Shown here piece after piece: positions 1 to 7,370 of a stretch of 35,318 nucleotides of DNA. The DNA comes from an uncultured bacterium. Lineage in GTDB: Bacteria > Pseudomonadota > Gammaproteobacteria > Burkholderiales > Burkholderiaceae_E. The notes below the pieces were generated by a model. The model had not been told where the DNA came from. It searched no databases and was given only the letters and a program-made list of their open reading frames with translations. Positions within the stretch are counted from its first letter, which is position 1. The number at the start of each line of letters is the position of its first letter. Made by a program: the position numbers and the translations under genes. The stretch spans positions 1 to 35,318 of the forward strand of contig CAIPNM010000516.1 of NCBI GenBank assembly GCA_903866395.1, given 5' to 3'.

Positions 1-3000
1 CCGTCTTGCCCGCGCCGTAGTCCACCAACGTTTGATCGCTTGCTGCGCGATTCACCTCAACGGTGAGTGAAGTCACCGTGACCGACAGGTCGCTGATCCC
101 AGTGAAGCTTGCGCTCGCGACACTCGCCTGCGCGCTCGTCCACTTCTTCGCGGTGGCCGAGCCAGGGACACGCTCGGTGTAGAGCGCAAGACCCAGGGTC
201 ACGCCGGTGAGACTCAGACCGGTCGCGTTCGCCGTCCCGCCGCCCATCCCGATGAAGCCAGTGAGGCCTGCGCCACCAATCAACAGTTCGTCGACTGATA
301 CGGCGGTGCCAGTTGCAGCCGTCCCCGTGTTGACGGTGATCGTCTGGTTCGTACGCTTCTCAATCCCGAAGCTGCCCTCAGCCTGCGTGAACCCAAAAAG
401 ATCAAGAGTGAGCGTGCCGCTCGCCTCGAGTAACGCCCCTTTGCTTCCGGCTAGATCCAGCGCGATCTCGGTGCCCGGGCCCGTGGAGAGACCCTTGCTG
501 TTAGCTCCCGCAAAGTCCAGCACCGATCCGTCGGCCGCCGCTCGATTAATAGCGAGGCTCAGGCTCGACCCGGTCAGCGTCACCTCCGATAACCCCGTGA
601 GACTCGCCTCCCCTGCCGCACCCTTCATCGCCGTCCACTTGCGCGGCGTCGCACTATTCCCCGCGGCCAGCCGCTCCTTGTACATCGCGAGCCCGAAGTC
701 GAGCTCCTTCACCTGAAGCCCAACCGCGCTCGCCGTGCCCCCGTTGACCCCCACGAACGCGTCGACGGCTCCCACGCCCACGGTCAGTTGATCCACCGAC
801 ACCGTTGCGCCCGCAGCCGTCTTCACCGTCCCCGTGGACTTCTCGAAGCTCACCCCGCCCGAGACCCGCACAAATCCAAATAGGTCCAGCGTCAGCTGCC
901 CAGAGGCTTTAATCTGCGCTCCCACCGAACCGTCCAACGTGAGCACCCTGCTCGTGCTCGTCCCTGTCTTCACCGTGAGGCTCTGCACCCCAAAGTCCAC
1001 CACCAGGTTCGCATCGACACTCGCCTGCAACGCAGGCTGAGCCACGCTCGCGCCAGCCTGCACCACCGTGAGCTGCGCCGTCGGGTTGTCAGCCAGCGCG
1101 CTGGCCTTCATCAGGCTCAGGTTCGCCGCACCCAGCGCCCCGCCAAAGTTCACCTCGTAGCTGCCGCTTCCCTTCTGGCTGACCGTCACCTGCGCGCCGC
1201 TCAACCCCCCATCTACAAACGCCTTCAGGAGCGCCTGTTGCACCTCCGTGCCCTTCGCTCCAAATTTGATCGCCCCCGTGGTGTAGGTCGTACCGCTGTG
1301 CGCAAGGCTCAGCGTGAAGCTGCCCGTCGTGCCCCCAGCATTAATCTCAACGCTTTGTGTCTCGTTTACTCCGGCCGTGGTCACCGTCTGACTGACCGAC
1401 CTCGTGAACCCCTTTTGTACGATGCTGAGTTCCGCCGTAGACCCGGGCGGTGTCACTTTCACCGCCATCGGGGCAATCGCCTGGCCCGCAAGCCCTCCAC
1501 CAAAGGTGACCTGGTACCCGCCCGAAACCGCCGTCACCGTGAAACTCGCTGCGCTGGACAAACCGGCGACATTGAGCGCGCTCAACGCTGCCTGCACTTG
1601 CGCAGCCGTCGCTGTCATGGCGAGCGCCGCCGTCGTGTACGTGCTGGCTCCGACCTTGAACGACAGCGTGAACGTGCCCCCCGCCTGCGTATTCGCAAGC
1701 GTTACCTTCTGGATCGCCGATACAGACTGCGTCACGGGGGTGCGCGTGACCGACGAGCCTTCCTGGCTTGTGCTCACCGTCACTGTCACGCCCGTCTGGC
1801 TTCTGACCTCGATCGGCGCAATATTCTGGTAGGCGAGCAAACTGGTGAAGTCGATAAAGTACTTTGGTGAGGCCGCTGTACTCGTCTGGTCAAACGTGAC
1901 CGTGACGTTGCCCGCGCCGTACAGCTTATTAAGCTCGCTTTGCAGCGTGGCACGATTCTGTGTTGGGCTTGAGCGCGAGAAATCCAGCGCTGCAGTCGCC
2001 GCTCCACCCGACTTGCCCAGCGTGTAGCGCACCCCCGTATTGGTCGTCGCCCCGCTGAAACTGATGACCTGCCGCTCGCGCACGTTTGTGCCGGCGGTGC
2101 TCACCCCCGTCTGCTTCACCTCGCCCTGCTGCGTGAGACTCACGCTCGCCGTAGCCACCTGCGGCTCGAAGTTGAGCGTGATTCCGCTGACATCCTGCCC
2201 CGCGCGCGCGCCCGCCACATCAATCGTGAACCCGCCCGCACGCGTACCCGTCACGGTCACCGTGTTCGTGCCGATTCCTGCCAACCCCTCTAGGGCCACA
2301 TCGATCGCGCTGATCAGCGTTGCGTCACTCTGCGCGCTCGTGAGCGACACCGTCTGCGTCGCCCCCTCATACCCAAACCGCAGCGTCCCCGCCTGCGCGC
2401 TCGCAAGATTCAGCCCAAGCCGCGTGTTCTGCGTCTGCGCCGACAACGTCACGTTGTTCTGCGCAGACGCTCCCGTCGTGACCTCGCTCACCTGCGCCCC
2501 CACCTGCGGCGCCTGTGTGCTCACCGTGAGCCCAGAGAAGTCCGTGCCCGCGAGACTCCCTCCAAACACCACCGTAAAGCCCGCGCTCTCATCCCCCGTT
2601 ACGGTGATCTCGCCATCGACCACCGTGCGGCTCGGGTCGGCCGCCTTCAGCAGCTCCTCGAGCTTCCTTCTCAGTTCGTTTCTCGTGCTCTCCGCCGTCC
2701 GACCCGCTGCGAGCGCCATCGCCACCTGCGACGCGCCCAACCCCAGGACCAAGGTACCTGTTGTTAGATCGGTGTCCAGCCGCAGAATCGTTTCGAGCTT
2801 CTTATCGGGCTGTGCCTGCGCAGCCGCTTGCGTCGACAGGTTACGGTTAATCGCCAGGTCCAGGCTCTGTGCCGTCACTGTGAGGCCATCGACCCCCACA
2901 AACGCCGCCTGCCCCGCGCTACTTTGCAGCGCCATCCACTTGCGCGCCTCATTGCCCTGGTCGGTCATCAAGGCCAGCGCAAAATCCATCTGCGAGAGCT

Positions 3001-6000
3001 CAAAGCCGAGCTTATCGGCACCTGTGCCGTTAATGCCTGCAAACGCGCTGATCGAGCTCGCACCTACCCTAAGCAGATTGACCGCCACCTCTTCGCCCGA
3101 GGACAGCACCACCGTCGCCTGGCTTCGCTCCACCGCAAAGCTGCCCGACACCGACACAAACCCCGCCACGGCGAGGCTCATCGTCCCGGACACCCGCAGA
3201 AGCGCTCCCTCAGCCGCTGCGTGGTTGATGCTGATCGTCTGCCCACCACCCACCGACACCGCGAGCGGCGCCGCTGCGAAGTCAATCAGGCTGGCGTCGG
3301 CCGCTGCACGGTTGATCTCAAGCGACAGCGTGTTCGCGCTCAGCGTGAGTTGGTCCACCCCCACCAGGCTGATATTCCCAGCGCTCGCCTTCAGCGCCGC
3401 CCAGCTTCGCGCGGTTGCCGTGCTGCCTGCCGAGAGCGTCTCCGTGACAAAGGCCAACGCAAAGTCCAGGTCCCCAATCTCCAAACCCAGCTTCTGGCTC
3501 GTTGCGCCATTGCCTGCAAACGCGCTCAGGTTAGAGCCACCGAAGGTCAGTACCTTCGCGCCCGTGAGCGTGGACGTCGTACCGTTGGTTGCGCGCGCGG
3601 TGAAGTTCGATGCGGTGTCGGTTGCATCGACGTTGCCGCTGATCCTCACAAAGTCGCTGATCGACAGACTGGCGTTCGTAAGCGCCACGCCTCGCGTGCC
3701 GTTCGTCAAGGCACCAAACGTATGGGTGAGCCCGCCGTCGGCCGGGTCCCCCACGGTTACAACCGTGCCCGTGTAGTCTTTGCCCGTGGTGTTGATCCGA
3801 ACCGCCGCCGTGTCGGCAGAGAGCTTCACAAAGTCCGCCAACTGCGCGTACAGCTCTCCCTTCGCTTCCAGCGCAAACCCACTCGCCTCGAGCACCAGCG
3901 CCACATCTGCGCCCTGCGCTCCAATCCCATACTCGCCCACCTGCAACTTCGCCGTTGCGTCTTGTGCAAGGAAGCTGATCGTCCCGGCTGGCGTGTTTTT
4001 GTCCAGTCCGAACGTTCCGCTGAGCGTGAAGTTGTCCTGGTAGTGAATGCCCAACTGACCGTAGATCGAGAACCCGTCATCGTTGAAGTTGAACTTGAAC
4101 GGCAGATCGTCAATCAGTGACCCGATCAAGGGCAGCTTCGACAGGCTCGCAGAACTGAAGCTCGGCAATCCTCCGAAGCCCAGCAACCCCAGGTCAAACC
4201 CCGGCAGGTTCAGCTTCGGCAAACTGATCAGGAGCTCCGGGAGGCTCAGTTTGCTCCAGTCCAGATTGAGCGACAGCCCGCCCGTCGCCCCTGCTCCCGT
4301 CGGGTTCGACTTGAACCAGTCTCCCAGGCTCGGTAGCGAAACATTCGGCCACGCTGGCAGAAGCCGCGCGTAGTCAATGTCGATCGACAGCCCTGCGATA
4401 TTCAGCCTTGGCAAGCTCAGCAGCAGCTCTGGCAGCGTGAGGTTCGCCCAGTCCAGATCAATGTCGGGCAACGCCAGTTTCAGATCCGGCAGCTTGATCC
4501 CCGACAGGCTTGTACCGCCAGCCCCGTTCGGCCACGCGCTCGGCAGTGTGAAGCTGATTCCTGGGAGGTTTAGCCCCTTCAACTGCAACAGCAGATCCGA
4601 CAGCCCGAGGTTAAGCCAGTTGACTCCGCCCCCCGAGGTCAGATTCGGTAGCGTCACCTCGGGCCAGCTCAGCGCCCCGAAGTCGATCGCGGACAGCAAG
4701 CTCGTGAAGTCGACCTTCAGCCCTGCAATGTTCAACCGCGGCAGTTGGAACACCAGATTCGGCAGCTTCAGGTTCGCCCAGTCAATGCTCGGCAGCCCGC
4801 CTCCACCGCCGCCCGTGCCACCGCCCCCCAAAGAGAGCGACGGAAGACTGATGTTCGGTAGTTTCAGTGACCAGTTAGGGAGATCCAGCCCAATGCTCGG
4901 TAGCAGCCCTGCCAGGTCCGGGAAGCTGAACTTAGAGAGGTCAAGATTCGGCAGGCTCAGTTTCAGATTCGGCAGACTGAAACTCGGCAGGCTCGGGGCG
5001 CTGAAGTCAAAGTGGGGGAAACTCGGCAGGCTGAAATTGAACGACCCCCAGCTGCTCGCTGGCGTCTGCCCCGGATTCAACTCAAACAGGTTGAAGCTGA
5101 ACGGCAGATCCACTGGCAGAATGGTGAGACCGGGTATCAGCGCGCTCGTGCCGTCGGCCTTCGTGAGGCTCACCTCGCCGATATTGAGCGTGCCCGCAGC
5201 GCCGAATTTGCCGTTCAGCGTTCCAAGAATCAGCGCACCCTCGAGCTTACCGAGCCCCACCCGTGCTCCACCCGGCGTACTTCCCACCGTGAGCGCGGTC
5301 TTGCCCTCTTGGAGCGTCACCACAAACGCCTGCTGCGCCGCCGTGCCCTCCAGGAGCACCATGGGCTGGCGCGCGATGCCAAACCGGCCATCCAGCGTGT
5401 AGCTCACCGACCCGCCCGAAAGCGTGAGCCCAACATCGGCGCTCACCGCAAAGAAGTCGTGGTGTTGCTCTCCGCTGTAATCAAAACCGCGCTGACCAAT
5501 CGTCGCCTTCGAACTACGGCCCGTCGTGTTGAATCCAACCTCGACGCCCTTCACATTCCCAAACGACAGGCTAGAAAGCGCAGCCCCTGTGCCGTCCGTG
5601 ACATCGATGTCGTCGGCGCGCAATACGCCCGACACCCCATCGGTTTCAATCAGCACCGCGCCTGCAATGCTGGTGACCCGCAACTGCATATCCGTTGCGC
5701 TGCTGCCGGTACTCATCAGCAGCGCCGCATCACTGATCGCCAGTTCAGTTGCTCCGCTCGAAGCGAGCGGCACGCTGATCGAAAAATCGCCGGTCACCTG
5801 CTGACCCGCAAGCGACACCGTTAAGTCGTTAGCCGCCAACGTGGCGCGCGCAAACCCCGGGGTGGCTGCGAGCGAGAACTGCCCTGCTACATTGAGCCCG
5901 CCCAGTTCGAACGCGCCATTGAAACTGACGGTCTGAGCAGTCACGAAATAATCGGCGTTCAGAAGTTCGCCGATCTGATTCTTCTTGGTGTCCAGGCCTA

Positions 6001-7141
6001 CGGTTTCCGCGAGCCGCAGCCCGGTGCCGATTCCGCTGCCCAGCTCTCGCGCCACCAGCTTGACCTGGCCTGCGGTGGTGGTGTTTCCGGTCTGGACAAT
6101 ATCGAACCAGACATCATCGTGAAGACCGAAAAGCCCCGTGCCCCGCTCAAATTGACCGCTCACGCTGCCATAGGTGAGCACAACGAACTCGTCACCCGCC
6201 TTGGGCTTGAAACCATCGAGCAGTTTCAGGTCGATCGTGCCCGCCAAAGTAGCCCGGCCCGACACATTGACCTGATCATGGAAACCAGCGCCAGTGCCTG
6301 GCGAAGTGCCTGAAAACTCGAACTCGACGGTTCCCGCTGCAGCTTGGGTCCAGTCGCCGGAGACCGTTTGAACCCCTGGCGAGTAACCAGGACTTGCAAT
6401 GCCCTCGTTGTAAACCGACCCGTTGATGAAGCCCGACCCGCCCAGGACCTGTCCCTGATGAACCCTGAGTTCCGAACCTTCAAACCCAGCCCGCTCCAGT
6501 GCTGCCGCATCGATCCGAGGCAACGAAACAAGGGTTGTGAGCGCAGACAGATCAAGGCGTTCATCGGTCTCGTCGGCGGGGTCTTCATCCAGTCTCGGAC
6601 TCGCAAGCACCTCCACCGGCAAACCGATACCGGGAGCAGACCAATCCGTGACGCCAAGCGGATCGGTGAGCGACGAAGGCAACCGCAACGCCAGGTTTGC
6701 GGGCTCGACTTCCCCCTGCGCAGCAGACTGCGGCAATACCCCTTCACTTGATGGGGCGGAGGGCGAATCGATCAGAACAGAGGCGTCAAAGCGCGTGTCG
6801 CCTGAGCCCTCGGCAGCGGCCTCAGTAGCGGATCCAGGAACTTGCTCAAGGGAACCGGCCCGAAGCCCGGGGTCAATGTTGTTGAGAACGGTCGTGGGGG
6901 TTTGAGAGGCCGGAGCCGCAAGAGGCTCAAGGCTGATCAGCGAAGCGGTGCCGTCTAGAGAGGCGGAATCGAAACTATGAAAACCGGGCGCCGCGGCCTG
7001 GCGGTCGCGGTCATCCATGACGATTGCAGGAACCACAGCAGCCACCGGATCGGCCGATAGCAACACTCGAGGCTCAAGTGGCTCGACTCGAAAGGCGTCC
7101 CGGACTAGCCGTGCCAGAGCAGACTTCGACCTTCTTTTCAA
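1..7141 (-). CDS. Giant LEPR-XLL repeat protein, 3' end outside window
   Basis: A single uninterrupted minus-strand frame runs from a stop (TAG, 7164-7162) to the left window edge, giving at least 2380 codons with no stop seen. I start it at TTG 7141: GGGGGT lies four bases upstream, and this start includes a basic N-terminus followed by LEPRVLLSAD (residues 22-31), the LEPR-XLL signature known from the N-termini of very long repetitive proteins. The first ATG (7018) would remove the motif. Order of parts: LEPR-XLL; low-complexity acidic/Ala region (about 40-215); a Gly-rich beta module (about 225-350); beta-type region (to about 695); Leu-Pro repeat block (about 700-1005); two copies of a 155-165 aa module (about 1200-1435); five tandem ~118 aa repeats (about 1485-2020); two more module copies (about 2120-2380). 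No Sec signal peptide or enzyme motif is visible. Function unknown; a cell-surface or exported role is inferred from family and composition. Confidence 0.9.
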   Translation of the reverse strand, partial: MKRRSKSALARLVRDAFRVEPLEPRVLLSADPVAAVVPAIVMDDRDRQAAAPGFHSFDSASLDGTASLISLEPLAAPASQTPTTVLNNIDPGLRAGSLEQVPGSATEAAAEGSGDTRFDASVLIDSPSAPSSEGVLPQSAAQGEVEPANLALRLPSSLTDPLGVTDWSAPGIGLPVEVLASPRLDEDPADETDERLDLSALTTLVSLPRIDAAALERAGFEGSELRVHQGQVLGGSGFINGSVYNEGIASPGYSPGVQTVSGDWTQAAAGTVEFEFSGTSPGTGAGFHDQVNVSGRATLAGTIDLKLLDGFKPKAGDEFVVLTYGSVSGQFERGTGLFGLHDDVWFDIVQTGNTTTAGQVKLVARELGSGIGTGLRLAETVGLDTKKNQIGELLNADYFVTAQTVSFNGAFELGGLNVAGQFSLAATPGFARATLAANDLTVSLAGQQVTGDFSISVPLASSGATELAISDAALLMSTGSSATDMQLRVTSIAGAVLIETDGVSGVLRADDIDVTDGTGAALSSLSFGNVKGVEVGFNTTGRSSKATIGQRGFDYSGEQHHDFFAVSADVGLTLSGGSVSYTLDGRFGIARQPMVLLEGTAAQQAFVVTLQEGKTALTVGSTPGGARVGLGKLEGALILGTLNGKFGAAGTLNIGEVSLTKADGTSALIPGLTILPVDLPFSFNLFELNPGQTPASSWGSFNFSLPSFPHFDFSAPSLPSFSLPNLKLSLPNLDLSKFSFPDLAGLLPSIGLDLPNWSLKLPNISLPSLSLGGGGTGGGGGGLPSIDWANLKLPNLVFQLPRLNIAGLKVDFTSLLSAIDFGALSWPEVTLPNLTSGGGVNWLNLGLSDLLLQLKGLNLPGISFTLPSAWPNGAGGTSLSGIKLPDLKLALPDIDLDWANLTLPELLLSLPRLNIAGLSIDIDYARLLPAWPNVSLPSLGDWFKSNPTGAGATGGLSLNLDWSKLSLPELLISLPKLNLPGFDLGLLGFGGLPSFSSASLSKLPLIGSLIDDLPFKFNFNDDGFSIYGQLGIHYQDNFTLSGTFGLDKNTPAGTISFLAQDATAKLQVGEYGIGAQGADVALVLEASGFALEAKGELYAQLADFVKLSADTAAVRINTTGKDYTGTVVTVGDPADGGLTHTFGALTNGTRGVALTNASLSISDFVRISGNVDATDTASNFTARATNGTTSTLTGAKVLTFGGSNLSAFAGNGATSQKLGLEIGDLDFALAFVTETLSAGSTATARSWAALKASAGNISLVGVDQLTLSANTLSLEINRAAADASLIDFAAAPLAVSVGGGQTISINHAAAEGALLRVSGTMSLAVAGFVSVSGSFAVERSQATVVLSSGEEVAVNLLRVGASSISAFAGINGTGADKLGFELSQMDFALALMTDQGNEARKWMALQSSAGQAAFVGVDGLTVTAQSLDLAINRNLSTQAAAQAQPDKKLETILRLDTDLTTGTLVLGLGASQVAMALAAGRTAESTRNELRRKLEELLKAADPSRTVVDGEITVTGDESAGFTVVFGGSLAGTDFSGLTVSTQAPQVGAQVSEVTTGASAQNNVTLSAQTQNTRLGLNLASAQAGTLRFGYEGATQTVSLTSAQSDATLISAIDVALEGLAGIGTNTVTVTGTRAGGFTIDVAGARAGQDVSGITLNFEPQVATASVSLTQQGEVKQTGVSTAGTNVRERQVISFSGATTNTGVRYTLGKSGGAATAALDFSRSSPTQNRATLQSELNKLYGAGNVTVTFDQTSTAASPKYFIDFTSLLAYQNIAPIEVRSQTGVTVTVSTSQEGSSVTRTPVTQSVSAIQKVTLANTQAGGTFTLSFKVGASTYTTAALAMTATAAQVQAALSALNVAGLSSAASFTVTAVSGGYQVTFGGGLAGQAIAPMAVKVTPPGSTAELSIVQKGFTRSVSQTVTTAGVNETQSVEINAGGTTGSFTLSLAHSGTTYTTGAIKFGAKGTEVQQALLKAFVDGGLSGAQVTVSQKGSGSYEVNFGGALGAANLSLMKASALADNPTAQLTVVQAGASVAQPALQASVDANLVVDFGVQSLTVKTGTSTSRVLTLDGSVGAQIKASGQLTLDLFGFVRVSGGVSFEKSTGTVKTAAGATVSVDQLTVGVGAVDAFVGVNGGTASAVGLQVKELDFGLAMYKERLAAGNSATPRKWTAMKGAAGEASLTGLSEVTLTGSSLSLAINRAAADGSVLDFAGANSKGLSTGPGTEIALDLAGSKGALLEASGTLTLDLFGFTQAEGSFGIEKRTNQTITVNTGTAATGTAVSVDELLIGGAGLTGFIGMGGGTANATGLSLTGVTLGLALYTERVPGSATAKKWTSAQASVASASFTGISDLSVTVTSLTVEVNRAASDQTLVDYGAGKT
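2..785 (-). repeat. Two copies of a ~165 aa 'INRAAAD' module in the giant protein
   Basis: Two successive copies of the same protein module are encoded here, about 500 bases apart (INRAAADGS near 545, VNRAASDQ near 50). Shared landmarks in order are LTLDLFGF, an EK-rich turn, VSVDxL, FxGxxGGTA, LGLALYxER, WTxxxA and NRAAxD. The DNA copies have diverged, so this is an old protein-level repeat and not a recent duplication. The last copy reaches the window edge, so more may follow. Confidence 0.8.
1095..2690 (-). repeat. Five tandem ~118 aa beta-type repeats in the giant protein
   Basis: Five consecutive units recur roughly every 350-370 bases, with their conserved ends near 2580, 2230, 1860, 1510 and 1155. 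Each has a beta-rich first half (for example GTFTLSF), a short helix-like segment (AAQVQAAL, TEVQQALL, NRATLQSEL, LRRKLEEL) and an end resembling YxVxFGGxLAG. The pattern resembles repeats I know from giant planctomycete and proteobacterial surface proteins; this is from memory, not from a search. The third unit is the most divergent. Confidence 0.7.
2835..3540 (-). repeat. Two further copies of the 'INRAAAD' module
   Basis: Copies near 3540-3270 and 3066-2835 share SAFAGxxG, the LDFALA/MDFALA motif, a W-A/M-A-L turn, VGVDxLT and INR with the two copies at the left window edge. The spacing is about 155 residues. The copy ending at 2835 diverges after INRN, where the unrelated tandem beta repeats begin, so the module was probably interrupted or capped there. 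Confidence 0.75.
4130..5050 (-). repeat. Leu-Pro-x-Leu repeat block with Gly linkers
   Basis: About 305 residues are dominated by short hydrophobic periods of the type LPxLxL, as in LPNLKLSLPNLDL and LPELLLSLPRLNIAGL. They are broken into blocks by glycine-rich linkers near 4790-4840, 4615-4640, 4503-4530 and 4280-4305. Longer sub-repeats recur, such as WANLxLPxLxxxLPRLNIAGL twice and WSKLSLPELLISLPKLNLPGF once. No known domain was recognised. The regular hydrophobic spacing suggests an extended solenoid or stacked beta structure, which is inference. Confidence 0.75.
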
Positions 7142-7162
7142 GCGACCCCCGGAACGACGCTA

Positions 7163-7187
7163 GGGGACCGGCCTGCACCGTGTCCCC
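7163..7187 (-). promoter_or_regulatory. Leader hairpin just upstream of the giant-protein start
   Basis: The arms GGGGAC and GTCCCC, with inner CGG/CCG and one bulged base, enclose a six-base loop. The structure ends 21 bases before the TTG start at 7141 and 12 bases before the GGGGGT ribosome-binding site. It may affect translation of the long mRNA; no partner sequence that would make it a switch was seen. Confidence 0.35.
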
Positions 7188-7327
7188 ATATCCTGTGACA
7201 GCCCCGCGCAAAAGGCGCAAAGCCCCCTTTTTTTCCTCCCGAAGTTTAGAAGAAACCGCCTCGTTAAGGCTGATGATTACTGACGGGGTTTAAACGGTTC
7301 CGGCGATTTCTGGATCAATCCCCCCGG

Positions 7328-7344
7328 GCGGAACAGGATTCCGC
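7328..7344 (-). terminator. Small hairpin after the histidine kinase stop
   Basis: GCGGAA and TTCCGC form a perfect six-base-pair stem with a five-base loop, 26 bases past the kinase stop codon. No T-run follows on the minus strand, so as an intrinsic terminator it is weak. The rest of the 7142-7370 gap holds a C5T7 homopolymer near 7213-7224 and no gene. Confidence 0.25.
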
Positions 7345-7370
7345 AGGCAAAGGCCCCGCCCGGCAGGCGT

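Noticed and set aside
207-6905. Many plus-strand open frames over the left 7 kb, up to 578 codons
   Set aside because: They are shadows of the giant minus-strand gene: low-complexity Pro/Ser/Ala or Arg-rich translations with no recognisable domains, while the minus frame is open throughout and contains clear protein repeats.
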